This document shows, piece by piece, positions 9,644 through 19,801 of a stretch of DNA of 64,000 nt. Positions within the stretch are counted from its first letter, which is position 1, and each line of letters starts with the position of its first letter. Position numbers and translations under genes: made by a program. Under the pieces are notes generated by a model. That model ran no database searches. It was not told the origin of the DNA and saw only the letters and a program-made list of their open reading frames with translations. Source of the DNA: Pseudomonas sp. PSKL.D1. Its GTDB lineage: Bacteria; Pseudomonadota; Gammaproteobacteria; Pseudomonadales; Pseudomonadaceae. The stretch covers positions 4,140,001 through 4,204,000 of the forward strand of contig NZ_CP118607.1 of assembly GCF_028898945.1 (NCBI RefSeq), in the 5' to 3' direction.

Positions 9644-9719
9644 TGGCGTCCCCTAGGGGACTCGAACCCCTGTTACCGCCGTGAAAGGGCGGTGTCCTAG
9701 GCCACTAGACGAAGGGGAC
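9644..9719 (-). tRNA. tRNA-Glu (TTC), copy 2
   Basis: Same 76-nt gene as at 9386, shifted by 258 bp within a duplicated unit. Confidence 0.97.
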
Positions 9720-9762
9720 GTAACCTTCGCGAAGATTCACAAGTGTGAACCCTGGCATAAAT

Positions 9763-9838
9763 TGGTGGAGCTAAGCGGGATCGAACCGCTGACCTCCTGC
9801 ATGCCATGCAGGCGCTCTCCCAGCTGAGCTATAGCCCC
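9763..9838 (-). tRNA. tRNA-Ala (GGC), copy 2
   Basis: Same 76-nt gene as at 9504; its spacer to the Glu gene differs by one inserted base. Confidence 0.96.
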
Positions 9839-9891
9839 GGATTTTTAGCCTCGCGGCCCAGCGACATCCTGAAACATCGCTTGTGTAAAAC

Positions 9892-9967
9892 TGGCGTCCC
9901 CTAGGGGACTCGAACCCCTGTTACCGCCGTGAAAGGGCGGTGTCCTAGGCCACTAGACGAAGGGGAC
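9892..9967 (-). tRNA. tRNA-Glu (TTC), copy 3
   Basis: Third identical 76-nt Glu gene with encoded CCA; its flanking spacers differ from copies 1 and 2. Confidence 0.97.
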
Positions 9968-10038
9968 GAACCTTCTTACCTTCAAGACCCGGTTGCTGGA
10001 CCCGGTCTTGCTTACCGGCAATGCCGTTAAGCGGAATT

Positions 10039-10114
10039 TGGTGGAGCTAAGCGGGATCGAACCGCTGACCTCCTGCATGCCATGCAGGCGCTCTCCCAGC
10101 TGAGCTATAGCCCC
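10039..10114 (-). tRNA. tRNA-Ala (GGC), copy 3
   Basis: First transcribed gene of the array, 75 bp downstream of a strong promoter; identical to the other Ala copies. Confidence 0.96.
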
Positions 10115-10188
10115 ACAATGTCGCTTTGAACTGAATCACCGGCTGGGTGCCTGGCGCTTCGTTTCGTTCATCGCTGTGGACGGGGCGC

Positions 10189-10217
10189 ATATTAAGATCG
10201 GATTGCAGGGCTGTCAA
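10189..10217 (-). promoter_or_regulatory. sigma-70 promoter of the tRNA array
   Basis: On the minus strand TTGACA and TAATAT are 17 bases apart, near-perfect consensus, followed by the GC-rich discriminator GCGCCCC typical of stringently controlled stable-RNA promoters. An AT-rich upstream tract resembles an UP element. Confidence 0.85.
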
Positions 10218-10301
10218 ACTAATTTTTGAAATTAATCAAAATTTTTTTCACAGATAACAACCACTTACCGCCCTGCCCTTCCAATTTCTTGCGTAAAACC
10301 C

Positions 10302-10385
10302 TGTAGGAGCGGCTTCAGCCGCGAACACCGGCAAAGCCGGTGCCATTCACCGCGTGGGCGCAATCGCGGATAAATCCGCTCCTAC
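10302..10385. repeat. REP pair, P. putida type
   Basis: TGTAGGAGCGGCTTCAGCCG at the left and GCGGATAAATCCGCTCCTAC at the right, facing each other, with a small CCGGC hairpin between. Lies between the tRNA promoter and the gltX stop. Confidence 0.85.
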
Positions 10386-10392
10386 AACAGCC

Positions 10393-11874
10393 TCAGGCGA
10401 TGGTCGCCAGCAGCTTTTCCCACTCTTTGTTTTCTTTCTTCGACACACCACCCAGCAGGTCCAGTGCCTGACGCAGGCGGTAACGGGTCAGGTCCGGGCC
10501 AAGGATTTCCATGGCATCCAGTACCGACACCGAGCTGGCCTGGCCAGTAATGGCGGCAAACATCAGCGGCATGGCATCACGCAGCTTCAGCTCCAGCGCC
10601 TCGACCACGGCCTGAATGCAACCGGTGATGCGCTCTTTCTCCCACTGGCGCAGGCTTTCGAGCTTCCACAGGATCAACTGGATCACCTGGCGCACCTGGT
10701 CGGCCGACAGCTTCTTGCTTTCGAACAGCCTGGCATCAAGCTTCAACGCGCCTTCGAAGAAGAAACCACCCAGCGGGGCGACCTGGCTGAAGGTTTCGAC
10801 ACGGCCCTGCACATGCGGGGCGATCTTCATCATGTAGTCGCTGTTGAACGCCCACTTCTGCAGGCGCGCGGCGAATTCTTCCACCGGCAACTCGCGCAGC
10901 CACTGGCCGTTCAACCACGACAGCTTCTCGATGTCGAAAATCGGGCCGCCCAGCGAGATACGCGACAGGTCGAAGTGCTCGACCATTTCCGCCAGCGAGA
11001 ACTTCTCGCGCTCGTCCGGCATCGACCAGCCCATACGCCCCAGATAGTTGAGCATCGCCTCGGGCATGAAGCCCATGCGCTCGTAGAAGGTCACCGAGGT
11101 CGGGTTTTTGCGCTTGGACAGCTTGGACTTGTCGGGGTTACGCAGCAGCGGCATGTAGCACAGCTTGGGCTGCTCCCAACCGAAGTACTCATACAGCTTG
11201 ATCAGCTTCGGCGCCGACGGCAGCCACTCTTCACCACGCAGCACGTGGGTGATGCCCATCAGGTGGTCATCGACCACGTTGGCCAGGAAGTACGTCGGCA
11301 GGCCGTCGTTCTTCATCAGCACCTGCATGTCCATGCGGTCCCACGGGATTTCGACGTCACCACGCAGCATGTCCGGCACCACGCAAATGCCTTCGCTCGG
11401 CACTTTCATGCGGATCACGTGGGGCTCGCCGGCGTCCAGGCGGCGCTGCACTTCTTCGGCGCTCATCTTCAGGGCGCGGCCGTCGTAGCGCGGGGTTTCG
11501 CCACGGGCCATCTGCTCGGCGCGCATCTGCTCCAGCTCTTCGGCCGTGCAGAAGCAATAGAAGGCGTGGCCGGCATCAACCAGCTGCTTGGCGTACTTGG
11601 CGTAGATCTCGCCACGCTCGCTCTGGCGGTACGGGCCGTGCGGGCCGCCGACATCCGGGCCCTCGTTCCATTCGATGCCCAGCCAGCGCAGGGCGTCGAA
11701 GATCTGCTGCTCCGACTCGCGGGTCGAGCGCAGCTGGTCGGTGTCTTCGATGCGCAGGATGAACTCACCGCCGTGCTGCTTGGCAAAGCAGTAGTTGAAC
11801 AGGGCGATGTAGGCGGTGCCGACATGGGGGTCGCCAGTGGGCGAAGGCGCGATACGCGTGCGAACGGTGGTCAT
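10393..11874 (-). CDS. gltX: glutamyl-tRNA synthetase
   Basis: A 493-residue class I synthetase that charges tRNA-Glu. [20 protein letters not shown] carries the HIGH-type motif (HVGT) at the start and [11 protein letters not shown] is the KMSKS loop near residue 253; the C-terminal anticodon-binding domain is complete. The start at 11874 ([12 protein letters not shown]) is the conserved one; the frame is open further upstream but without conserved residues. It sits directly upstream of an array that contains three tRNA-Glu genes, so enzyme and substrate genes are neighbours. Confidence 0.97.
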   Translation of the reverse strand: MTTVRTRIAPSPTGDPHVGTAYIALFNYCFAKQHGGEFILRIEDTDQLRSTRESEQQIFDALRWLGIEWNEGPDVGGPHGPYRQSERGEIYAKYAKQLVDAGHAFYCFCTAEELEQMRAEQMARGETPRYDGRALKMSAEEVQRRLDAGEPHVIRMKVPSEGICVVPDMLRGDVEIPWDRMDMQVLMKNDGLPTYFLANVVDDHLMGITHVLRGEEWLPSAPKLIKLYEYFGWEQPKLCYMPLLRNPDKSKLSKRKNPTSVTFYERMGFMPEAMLNYLGRMGWSMPDEREKFSLAEMVEHFDLSRISLGGPIFDIEKLSWLNGQWLRELPVEEFAARLQKWAFNSDYMMKIAPHVQGRVETFSQVAPLGGFFFEGALKLDARLFESKKLSADQVRQVIQLILWKLESLRQWEKERITGCIQAVVEALELKLRDAMPLMFAAITGQASSVSVLDAMEILGPDLTRYRLRQALDLLGGVSKKENKEWEKLLATIA

Positions 11875-12017
11875 GGAGAGTCTCGAACGAAAGATGAAAC
11901 AAAGGCGGGATGTTAGCAGGGAGCAGGCACCCGGCTCCAGCAATGGCGCGAACGTCACTTGTGAAGGGGCCGTGTGTCGCTGTTAAATTTGTTTACATTT
12001 TTGGAACGATAGTCCCC

Positions 12018-13073
12018 ATGCCAGCCCAACTCAAACGCCGTTTACTGATCTTTTTCACGCTTGTAGCGATCATCGCCCTCGCCTTTCTGGCCCATTGGTA
12101 CTTCAAAGGGCGCTTCTATGAGAGCACCGACAACGCCTACGTACAGGGCGAGATCACGCGTATCTCCAGCCAGTTGGGCGCGCGCATTGACGAGGTGCGG
12201 GTAGACGACAACCAGCACGTGAACAAAGGCGACCTGCTGGTGCGCCTGGAGGTGGCCGATTTCGACCTGGCCGTGCAACGCGCCCGCGCCGCGCTGGCCT
12301 CCCGGGAAGCCGAGCGTGCCCAGGCCGAGAGCCGCCTGACCCAACAGTCCAGCCTGATAGCCGCCGGGCAGGCCCAGGTCGCCGCCAACCAAGCCACCTT
12401 CGACCGCTCGCGACTGGACCTCACCCGTGCCGAAAAACTGCGCGCACCAGGGTATGTTTCAGAAGAGCGAGTCACTACCCTGTCGGCAGAAAACCACGTG
12501 GCCGGCTCGCAAGTCGACAAGGCTCGCGCCGACCTGCAAAGCCAGCGCCAGCAAGTCAGCGCCCTGACCGCGGACCTCAAGCGCCTCGATGCGCAAATCG
12601 CCAACGCCCGAGCCGAACTGGCCCAAGCTGAACTGAACCTCACCCGCTGCGAAATTCGCGCACCGATCAGTGGCACCATCGGCCAGCGCAGCGCGCGCAA
12701 CGGCCAAGTGGTTCAGGCCGGCGCCTACCTGCTGTCGATCGTGCCGGATGAAGCCATCTGGGTGCAGGCCAATTTCAAGGAAACGCAAATCGGCCACATG
12801 CAGGCGGGCCAACGCGCCGAACTGGTGTTCGACAGCTACCCGGACACGCCGATCGAAGGCCGCGTGCAAAGCCTGTTCGCCGCCTCCGGCGCGCAGTTCA
12901 GCCTGCTGCCCCCAGACAACGCCACCGGCAACTTCACCAAGGTGGTGCAACGCATCCCGGTGAAGCTGACCTTCGCCGCCGACAACCCGCTGCACGGCCG
13001 CATACGCCCGGGCATGTCGGTGACCGCTACCGTCGACCTGCGCAGCGAGGATGAGGGCCGCAATGGCCGGTGA
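12018..13073 (+). CDS. HlyD/EmrA-family membrane fusion protein
   Basis: A 351-residue periplasmic adaptor. One N-terminal membrane helix (residues 8-27, LLIFFTLVAIIALAFLAHWY), then DNAYVQGEITRISSQLGARI, the EmrA-type lipoyl half, a coiled-coil hairpin from about 80 to 190, the second lipoyl half (IRAPISGTIGQRSARNGQVV) and a beta-barrel. It joins an inner-membrane transporter to an outer-membrane channel. The start at 12018 follows AGTCCCC and precedes the helix. Its last codons overlap the transporter gene by 11 bp, so they are co-translated. Confidence 0.93.
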   Translation: MPAQLKRRLLIFFTLVAIIALAFLAHWYFKGRFYESTDNAYVQGEITRISSQLGARIDEVRVDDNQHVNKGDLLVRLEVADFDLAVQRARAALASREAERAQAESRLTQQSSLIAAGQAQVAANQATFDRSRLDLTRAEKLRAPGYVSEERVTTLSAENHVAGSQVDKARADLQSQRQQVSALTADLKRLDAQIANARAELAQAELNLTRCEIRAPISGTIGQRSARNGQVVQAGAYLLSIVPDEAIWVQANFKETQIGHMQAGQRAELVFDSYPDTPIEGRVQSLFAASGAQFSLLPPDNATGNFTKVVQRIPVKLTFAADNPLHGRIRPGMSVTATVDLRSEDEGRNGR

Positions 13074-14613
13074 TCAGTTGCTGCGGCCGACCGCTGAGCC
13101 AACCCGACGCGACTGGATCGCGGTAATGAGCGTGATGCTCGGCGCGTTCATGGCGGTGCTGGACATCCAGATCACCAACTCCTCGCTAAAGGACATCCAG
13201 GGCGCGCTGTCGGCAACCCTGGAGGAAGGCTCGTGGATTTCCACGTCTTATCTAGTGGCCGAGATCATCATGATCCCGCTGACCGCCTGGCTGGTGCAGT
13301 TGCTGTCGGCACGCAGGCTGGCGGTGTGGGTGTCGGTGGGGTTCCTGCTGTCTTCGTTGCTGTGTTCGATGGCCTGGAACCTGGAAAGCATGATCGTATT
13401 CCGGGCGCTGCAGGGGTTTACCGGCGGCGCGCTCATACCCCTGGCATTTACCCTGACCTTGATCAAGTTGCCCGAACACCACCGTGCCAAAGGCATGGCC
13501 ATGTTCGCCATGACTGCCACCTTCGCGCCCTCCATCGGGCCTACCCTGGGCGGCTGGCTGACCGAGAACTGGGGCTGGGAGTACATTTTCTACATCAACA
13601 TCCCGCCCGGGCTGCTGATGATTGCTGGCCTGATGTACGGGCTGGAGAAGAAAGAAGCCCATTGGGAACTGCTGAAAAGCACCGACTATGCCGGCATTGT
13701 TACCCTGGGGCTTGGGCTGGGCTGCCTGCAGGTGTTTCTGGAAGAAGGCCATCGCAAGGACTGGCTGGAGTCCAGCCTGATTGTCGGTTTAGGCACCATC
13801 GCCCTTATCAGCCTGATTACCTTTGTGATTTTGCAGTTTTCAAAACCACACCCGCTAATCAACCTGCGCATCCTCGGCAACCGCAACTTCGGGTTGTCGA
13901 GCATCGCAAGCCTGGGCATGGGTGTGGGGTTGTACGGGTCGATTTACCTGCTGCCGCTCTACCTCGCACAGATTCAGGGCTACAACGCCCTGCAGATCGG
14001 CGAAGTGATCATGTGGATGGGGGTACCGCAGTTGTTCCTGATTCCGCTGGTGCCGCAGTTGATGAAGGTGATTTCGCCCAAAGTGCTGTGCGCGCTCGGC
14101 TTCTGCCTGTTCGGCGCAGCCAGCTTCGGTTCGGGCGTGCTCAACCCGGATTTTGCAGGGCCGCAGTTCAACCATATCCAGATAATCCGCGCGCTCGGCC
14201 AGCCGATGATCATGGTGACCATCTCGTTGATTGCCACAGCGTATATCCAGCCGCAGGATGCGGGGTCGGCGTCGAGCCTGTTCAACATTCTGCGCAACCT
14301 GGGCGGCGCCATCGGCATCGCTTTGCTGGCCACGTTGCTGGATGCTCGCACCAAGGTGTATTTCGATTACCTGCGCGAGGCAGTGGTGCCCAGCAACCCG
14401 CAGGTGGCCGAGCGGTTGGCGCAGCTGGCGGAGCGGTTGGGGAATGACAATGCGGCGCTGGGCAAGTTGAGCGAGATTACCCACCAGCAGGCGCTGATCA
14501 TGGCCTACAACGATGCTTTCCATTTTGTAGGGATCGGGTTGGCGGTGAGCATGGTGGCGGTGTTGTTGACGCGCAAATTGCCCCAGGGCCTGAAAGCGGG
14601 CGAAGCCCACTGA
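13063..14613 (+). CDS. DHA2-family MFS drug efflux transporter (EmrB-like)
   Basis: A 516-residue inner-membrane proton antiporter with 14 predicted helices. LGAFMAVLDIQITNSSLKDIQ is the DHA2 motif in helix 1, split here as FMAVLDIQITNSSL; PSIGPTLGGWLTENWGWEYIF is the motif C region typical of exporters. The ATG at 13063 overlaps the membrane fusion gene and has GAGGATGAGGG upstream. Together they would export toxic compounds across both membranes; no outer-membrane channel or regulator is encoded next to them. Confidence 0.93.
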   Translation: MAGDQLLRPTAEPTRRDWIAVMSVMLGAFMAVLDIQITNSSLKDIQGALSATLEEGSWISTSYLVAEIIMIPLTAWLVQLLSARRLAVWVSVGFLLSSLLCSMAWNLESMIVFRALQGFTGGALIPLAFTLTLIKLPEHHRAKGMAMFAMTATFAPSIGPTLGGWLTENWGWEYIFYINIPPGLLMIAGLMYGLEKKEAHWELLKSTDYAGIVTLGLGLGCLQVFLEEGHRKDWLESSLIVGLGTIALISLITFVILQFSKPHPLINLRILGNRNFGLSSIASLGMGVGLYGSIYLLPLYLAQIQGYNALQIGEVIMWMGVPQLFLIPLVPQLMKVISPKVLCALGFCLFGAASFGSGVLNPDFAGPQFNHIQIIRALGQPMIMVTISLIATAYIQPQDAGSASSLFNILRNLGGAIGIALLATLLDARTKVYFDYLREAVVPSNPQVAERLAQLAERLGNDNAALGKLSEITHQQALIMAYNDAFHFVGIGLAVSMVAVLLTRKLPQGLKAGEAH

Positions 14614-14625
14614 TAGCGCCGTCTG

Positions 14626-14657
14626 TGTGGGAGCGGCCTTGCCGGGGCGCTCCCACA
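14626..14657. terminator. hairpin after the efflux operon
   Basis: TGTGGGAGCG and CGCTCCCACA are inverted around a 12-base GC-rich loop. There is no T run, so it may be a REP-like element as much as a terminator. Confidence 0.45.
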
Positions 14658-14720
14658 GGGATCGCGCCAGCTTGTAGAAATTGAGTAAGACAGTTGCCCC
14701 CCACACCGACCGCGTTGACT

Positions 14721-16736
14721 TCAGCTGGCAATCAACCGTTCACGCAACTGCGCAATTTCGTCACGCAACTGCGCCGCCGCCTCAAACTCAAGATCCCGGG
14801 CAAACTGCATCATCTTCTCTTCAAGCTGCTTGATACGCTTGGTGATCTCGCCCGGCGTACGCAGTTCGGCTTCGTAACGGGCACTCTCCTCCGCCGCCTT
14901 GGCCATGCCTTTGCGCTTTTTACTGCGGGCACCGGGTACGGTGGCGCCTTCCATGATGTCGGTGATGTCCTTCACCACGCCCTTGGGCACGATGCCATTG
15001 GCCTGGTTGAAAGCAATCTGCTTCTCGCGGCGTCGCTCGGTCTCGTCGATGGCGCGCTGCATGGAACCGGTGATGTTGTCGGCGTAGAGGATGGCACGGC
15101 CGTTGAGGTTACGCGCGGCACGGCCGATGGTCTGGATGAGTGAGCGCTCGGAACGCAGGAAGCCTTCCTTGTCGGCATCGAGAATCGCCACCAGCGACAC
15201 CTCGGGCATGTCCAGGCCTTCACGCAGCAGGTTGATGCCCACCAGCACATCGAAGGTGCCCAGGCGCAGGTCACGGATGATCTCCACCCGCTCCACCGTG
15301 TCGATGTCCGAGTGCAGGTAGCGTACCCGCACATCGTGGTCAGCCAGGTAATCGGTCAGGTCTTCGGCCATGCGCTTGGTGAGCGTGGTGGCCAGCACCC
15401 GCTCGCCGTCGGCAACCCGCTTGCGGATTTCAGAGAGCAGGTCGTCCACCTGGGTCAAGGCCGGGCGCACTTCCACTTGTGGGTCGACCAACCCGGTTGG
15501 GCGTACGACCTGTTCGACCACCCGGCCAGCATGCTCGGCCTCATAGGGCCCAGGCGTGGCGGAAACGAAGATGGTCTGCGGGCTGACCGCCTCCCACTCG
15601 TCGAAGCGCATCGGCCGGTTGTCCAGCGCAGACGGCATGCGGAAGCCGTATTCCACAAGTGTTTCCTTGCGCGAGCGGTCCCCTTTGTACATGGCGCCAA
15701 CCTGCGGAACGCTGACGTGGGACTCGTCTATCACCAGCAACGCATCCGGCGGCAGGTAATCGTAGAGGGTGGGCGGCGGCGCCCCCGCCGGACGACCGGA
15801 CAGGTAGCGCGAGTAGTTTTCGATACCGTTGCAGTAGCCCAGCTCCAGGATCATCTCCAGGTCAAAGCGGGTGCGCTGCTCCAGGCGCTGGGCCTCGACC
15901 AGCTTGTTGGCCTTTTGCAGGTACTCAAGGCGGTCCTTGAGCTCTGCCTTGATGCCCTCCACCGCTTCCAGCAACGTTTCCCGCGGGGTGACGTAGTGGC
16001 TCTTGGGGTAGAAGGTGAAGCGCGGCAGCTTGCGGAAGACCTCGCCGGTGAGCGGGTCGAACGCGGCGATGTTTTCCACTTCGTCGTCGAACAGCTCGAT
16101 GCGGATGGCTTCAAGGTCGGATTCGGCCGGAAAAATGTCGATCACGTCACCGCGCACGCGGAAGGTGGCGCGGGCAAAGTCCATTTCGTTGCGGGTGTAT
16201 TGCAACTCGGCCAGGCGGCGCAACAGTTCACGCTGGTCCAGTTTGTCGCCACGGTCGACGTGCAGGACCATTTTCAGGTAAGCCTCGGGGCTGCCCAGGC
16301 CGTAGATGCACGACACGGTCGTGACAATGATTGCATCACGCCGCTCCAGCAGCGCCTTGGTGGCCGACAGGCGCATCTGTTCGATGTGGTCGTTGATCGA
16401 GGCGTCCTTCTCGATGAACGTGTCCGACGACGGCACATACGCTTCAGGCTGGTAGTAGTCGTAATAGGAAACGAAATACTCGACGGCGTTGTGCGGGAAA
16501 AAGGCCTTGAACTCCCCGTACAGCTGCGCCGCCAACGTTTTGTTGGGTGCCAGCACCAGCGTCGGGCGCTGCACCTGCTGGATCACGTTGGCGATGCTGA
16601 AGGTCTTGCCCGAGCCCGTTACCCCGAGCAGGGTCTGGTGCGACAGGCCCGCCTCGATGCCTTCGACCATCAGGCGAATGGCCTCGGGCTGGTCGCCGGC
16701 CGGCTGAAAACGGGTGACGAGCTGGAACTCGGACAT
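14721..16736 (-). CDS. uvrB: excinuclease ABC subunit B
   Basis: A 671-residue nucleotide-excision-repair helicase-like subunit. Walker [16 protein letters not shown] at about residue 39, the beta-hairpin [12 protein letters not shown] region near 95-105, DESH ([13 protein letters not shown]) near 338, helicase motif [11 protein letters not shown] near 540, and the C-terminal UVR domain that binds UvrC. Start [20 protein letters not shown] is conserved and preceded by GAGGT. Full length. Confidence 0.97.
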   Translation of the reverse strand: MSEFQLVTRFQPAGDQPEAIRLMVEGIEAGLSHQTLLGVTGSGKTFSIANVIQQVQRPTLVLAPNKTLAAQLYGEFKAFFPHNAVEYFVSYYDYYQPEAYVPSSDTFIEKDASINDHIEQMRLSATKALLERRDAIIVTTVSCIYGLGSPEAYLKMVLHVDRGDKLDQRELLRRLAELQYTRNEMDFARATFRVRGDVIDIFPAESDLEAIRIELFDDEVENIAAFDPLTGEVFRKLPRFTFYPKSHYVTPRETLLEAVEGIKAELKDRLEYLQKANKLVEAQRLEQRTRFDLEMILELGYCNGIENYSRYLSGRPAGAPPPTLYDYLPPDALLVIDESHVSVPQVGAMYKGDRSRKETLVEYGFRMPSALDNRPMRFDEWEAVSPQTIFVSATPGPYEAEHAGRVVEQVVRPTGLVDPQVEVRPALTQVDDLLSEIRKRVADGERVLATTLTKRMAEDLTDYLADHDVRVRYLHSDIDTVERVEIIRDLRLGTFDVLVGINLLREGLDMPEVSLVAILDADKEGFLRSERSLIQTIGRAARNLNGRAILYADNITGSMQRAIDETERRREKQIAFNQANGIVPKGVVKDITDIMEGATVPGARSKKRKGMAKAAEESARYEAELRTPGEITKRIKQLEEKMMQFARDLEFEAAAQLRDEIAQLRERLIAS

Positions 16737-16761
16737 GTCGGACCTCGCGGTAACGCAGCAA

Positions 16762-16777
16762 CTGTAAATTTAGCCAG
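16762..16777. promoter_or_regulatory. LexA-type SOS box upstream of uvrB
   Basis: CTG-TAAATTTAGC-CAG matches the CTG-N10-CAG layout with an AT-rich centre and lies 26 bp upstream of uvrB, within reach of its promoter. It suggests damage-induced expression of uvrB. Confidence 0.5.
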
Positions 16778-17023
16778 TAGTCTATACCCAAATGCGCCGG
16801 TTCGGGGCTGGAATAAGGGCGCAGTTGTGAACACTCATTGCGGTGGACCTGGCAATTCGACCAATGGTCGAAAAATATTTGCGCAAATCGCCGTAAAAGC
16901 TGCGCCACACTGTCGCAGTGACCGGTCGGTATCACTATACTGACTCCCCGTTTGTGCACCGCTTCAGTGCATTCGGCTGGAGCGTGTACGCCCTATCACT
17001 CTCCATTCAGAGCCAAAGTAACA

Positions 17024-18220
17024 ATGAGCCTGTTTTCCGCTGTCGAGCTGGCACCCCGCGACCCCATCCTGGGCCTCAACGAAGCATTCAATGCCGACCC
17101 ACGTACCGACAAGGTCAACCTGGGCGTAGGCGTTTACTGCAACGAGGAAGGGCGCATTCCGCTGCTGCGCGCCGTGATCGAAGCCGAAACCCAGCGCGCT
17201 GCCCAGCATGCCTCGCGCGGCTACCTGCCGATCGACGGCATCGCCACCTACGACCAGGCCGTGCAAAAACTGATCTTCGGCGCCGAGTCGCCGCTGCTGG
17301 CCGCTGGCCGCGTGGTCACCGTACAGGCCGTTGGCGGCACTGGCGCACTGAAGATTGGTGCCGACTTCCTCAAGCGCCTGTCGCCCGACGCCGTTGTGGC
17401 CATCAGCGACCCGAGCTGGGAAAACCACCGCGCGCTGTTCGAGTCCGCCGGCTTCCCGGTGCAGAACTACCGCTACTACGATGCCCCGAGCAACGACGTC
17501 AACCGCGCGGGCATGCTCGAAGACCTGAACAACCTGCCGTCCGGCTCGGTCGTTGTGCTGCACGCTTGCTGCCACAACCCGACTGGCGTCGACCTGACCC
17601 TGGACGACTGGAAAAACGTCCTGGAAGTCGTCAAGGCCAAGGGCCACGTGCCGTTCCTCGACATGGCCTACCAGGGCTTTGGTGCCGGCATCGCCGAAGA
17701 CGCCTTCGCCGTGCGCCTGTTCGCCGAGTCGGGCCTGGAGTTCTTCGTGTCCAGCTCGTTCTCCAAGTCGTTCTCGCTGTATGGCGAGCGCGTTGGCGCA
17801 CTGTCGATCGTCACCGGCTCCAAGGACGAAAGCACCCGCGTGCTGTCCCAGGTCAAGCGCGTGATCCGCACCACCTACTCCAACCCGCCAACCCACGGCG
17901 CCACCATCGTGGCCACCGTGCTGAACAGCGCCGAGCTGTGCCAGATGTGGGAAACCGAACTGGCCGAAATGCGCCAGCGCATCCACGGCATGCGCCACCA
18001 GATGGTCGCACTGCTGGCCGAATACGGTGCCAAACGTGATTTCAGCTTCGTTGGCCGCCAGGCGGGCATGTTCTCCTACTCGGGGCTGACCGTTGAGCAG
18101 GTCGCCCGCCTGAAGAACGAATTCGGTATCTATGCGCTGGACACCGGCCGCATCGCGGTCGCCGCGCTGAACCAGAGCAACATCAAAGTGGTCAGCAAAG
18201 CGATCGTGGAAGTGCTGTAA
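17024..18220 (+). CDS. aromatic/aspartate aminotransferase, class I
   Basis: A 398-residue PLP enzyme of the AspC/TyrB group that exchanges amino groups between aspartate or aromatic amino acids and 2-oxoglutarate. MSLFSAVELAPRDPILGLNE is the family N-terminus; HACCHNPTGVDLT is the conserved NPTG region; SSSFSKSFSLYGERVG holds the PLP lysine near residue 248 and the phosphate-binding arginine. The start at 17024 is chosen because upstream codons are not conserved. Sequence alone does not decide between aspartate and tyrosine preference. Confidence 0.93.
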   Translation: MSLFSAVELAPRDPILGLNEAFNADPRTDKVNLGVGVYCNEEGRIPLLRAVIEAETQRAAQHASRGYLPIDGIATYDQAVQKLIFGAESPLLAAGRVVTVQAVGGTGALKIGADFLKRLSPDAVVAISDPSWENHRALFESAGFPVQNYRYYDAPSNDVNRAGMLEDLNNLPSGSVVVLHACCHNPTGVDLTLDDWKNVLEVVKAKGHVPFLDMAYQGFGAGIAEDAFAVRLFAESGLEFFVSSSFSKSFSLYGERVGALSIVTGSKDESTRVLSQVKRVIRTTYSNPPTHGATIVATVLNSAELCQMWETELAEMRQRIHGMRHQMVALLAEYGAKRDFSFVGRQAGMFSYSGLTVEQVARLKNEFGIYALDTGRIAVAALNQSNIKVVSKAIVEVL

Positions 18221-18244
18221 CTGCTTGATTTGTCAGGGGGAGGC

Positions 18245-18272
18245 TTGACTTCCCCCTGCTGTTGGGTAAGAT
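18245..18272 (+). promoter_or_regulatory. promoter of tRNA-Asn
   Basis: TTGACT and TAAGAT separated by 16 bases, ending about 10 bases before the tRNA gene. Confidence 0.7.
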
Positions 18273-18282
18273 ACGCGCAGAT

Positions 18283-18358
18283 TCCGCGATAGCTCAGTCG
18301 GTAGAGCAAATGACTGTTAATCATTGGGTCCCTGGTTCGAGTCCAGGTCGCGGAGCCA
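18283..18358 (+). tRNA. tRNA-Asn (GTT)
   Basis: Complete 76-nt cloverleaf starting TCCGCGATAGCTCAGTCGG, anticodon loop CTGTTAA gives GTT, encoded GCCA end. Confidence 0.97.
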
Positions 18359-18365
18359 AATACTG

Positions 18366-18401
18366 AAAAACCTCCATGTGCGTGAGCACTGGAGGTTTTT
18401 T
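18366..18401 (+). terminator. terminator of tRNA-Asn
   Basis: AAAACCTCCA and TGGAGGTTTT around a 14-base loop, ending in six T, seven bases after the tRNA. Confidence 0.85.
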
Positions 18402-18479
18402 GCATTCTGGCTCTGGATTTTGGCGCATGTCTCGCGCCTTGCAGCGCTCTCAGGACCGAGCGCCGCCCGCGCGGCGCAT

Positions 18480-18502
18480 CGCGGCTAAAGCCGCTCCTAC
18501 AT
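18480..18502. repeat. single REP element
   Basis: GCGGCTAAAGCCGCTCCTACA, the P. putida REP core, between the tRNA-Asn terminator and the DUF1285 gene. Confidence 0.75.
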
Positions 18503-18555
18503 TTGTTGCAACGTGCCAAACCTGTCAGGCCATGGTTGCCTTCCGCGATTCACCG

Positions 18556-19119
18556 TCACATGTGGCTGCGCCCGATCGGGTAGAACTGGCCGCGACTCCA
18601 CACGCCAAGCCACTCATCCCCATCGATCATCCGAGGCACCGCTAGCTCTACCAGTTGATAAAACACGTTACGGTGTATGAGCGCCTCCAGATTGGCGCGC
18701 ATCAGCACGTAGGGTGATGGCTCCTGCGTTACCGGGTCGATCTCCACCCGCAGTGGGTTTTCCGGCCCTGCTTCCACCTCATCCTCGACATTGCTGGTAA
18801 ACCGCAGCACCTGCTGTTCGCCACTGCCCTGCACATCCAGTGTCACAGCCACAAAGGGCGCATCGTCGACGCGAATGCCCACTTTCTCTACCGGTGTGAT
18901 CAGGAAGTAGTCATCGCCATCACGCCGGATGATCGTGGAAAACAAACGCACCATTGGCTTGCGCCCGATCGGCGTACCCAGGTAGTACCAGGTGCCGTCA
19001 CGCGCGATGCGCATGTCGATGTCGCCGCAGAAGTCCGGGTTCCACAGATGCACTGGCGGCAGGCCCTTGTGTTTGGGAATCTGCGCCAGAAGATCATTGG
19101 CTTTGCCGGAATCCGTCAT
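18556..19119 (-). CDS. DUF1285 family protein
   Basis: A 187-residue soluble protein. [19 protein letters not shown] and [20 protein letters not shown] are the DUF1285 signature stretches. No catalytic function is known for the family. It starts 10 bp after the stop of the lipoprotein gene and has AGGGG six bases before ATG, so both are one transcription unit. Confidence 0.85.
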   Translation of the reverse strand: MTDSGKANDLLAQIPKHKGLPPVHLWNPDFCGDIDMRIARDGTWYYLGTPIGRKPMVRLFSTIIRRDGDDYFLITPVEKVGIRVDDAPFVAVTLDVQGSGEQQVLRFTSNVEDEVEAGPENPLRVEIDPVTQEPSPYVLMRANLEALIHRNVFYQLVELAVPRMIDGDEWLGVWSRGQFYPIGRSHM

Positions 19120-19129
19120 TGCTTGCCCC

Positions 19130-19735
19130 TTACTTGCTCATGCCCAGAAGGCTACGAGCGTACTCGCGCATTGGCGCCGCGAGCAAATCCTCTGGCGTGT
19201 TGTCGTGGAACGTCAACAAACCGCCACGGCTCTTGATGCGGGCCGTGTCGATCAGGTAGCGGGTGTTGGTTTCGATCAACATCATCTGCACCACGCCCGT
19301 GTCCCAGCCCAGGCGGTCGACCGCCTGTTCGTCATACCACTCGTCACCGTTGCCGATACGGTCATCGGTGCGGGCGAAACGGGTGTAGAGCACGTAATCG
19401 GCGCCCACCGAGCGCGCCTGTGCGATGGCCTCTTCCAGGCCCAATGGGCCTTGGGCGCGGCGCACCAACGGGAAGTATTCGACAAAGCTTTTGAAGGCTT
19501 CCTCGGCCACCACATTCTGCTTCGGCTGCGGCCCTTTGCCCGGCGGCATGAAGGCACCCTGGCCAATGAAGATGAACGAATCCGGCTGCAGGCGGATCGA
19601 CAGCGTGCGGCGCGTGTCGCTGTGATCGAGCAACCCGGCATCGCTCATGTGGTAACGGACGCCCTCGCCCATATCGCTGACATTCATGCAGCCACCCAGC
19701 GCCAACAGCGCCAGGGGCAAGACAAGGCTACGCAT
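19130..19735 (-). CDS. DUF4823 lipoprotein
   Basis: About 201 residues with a lipoprotein signal peptide: hydrophobic [12 protein letters not shown] followed by the lipobox cysteine near residue 16. The mature part matches what I recall of DUF4823 proteins. The residue after cysteine is methionine, so outer-membrane retention is likely. Two adjacent ATGs exist; the second (19735) has better spacing to GGAGG. Function unknown. Confidence 0.8.
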   Translation of the reverse strand: MRSLVLPLALLALGGCMNVSDMGEGVRYHMSDAGLLDHSDTRRTLSIRLQPDSFIFIGQGAFMPPGKGPQPKQNVVAEEAFKSFVEYFPLVRRAQGPLGLEEAIAQARSVGADYVLYTRFARTDDRIGNGDEWYDEQAVDRLGWDTGVVQMMLIETNTRYLIDTARIKSRGGLLTFHDNTPEDLLAAPMREYARSLLGMSK

Positions 19736-19801
19736 CATTCCTCCAGTGGCCGGCGACGAAAAACCGGCGGATAGCGGGCGGATGCAGCTTTTGCGCCAGT
19801 C

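Noticed and set aside
10354..11916. 520-codon ORF on the plus strand
   Set aside because: Exact antisense of gltX; no family resemblance.
15312..16943. 543-codon ORF on the plus strand
   Set aside because: Antisense of uvrB with valine/glutamine/histidine-rich shadow composition.
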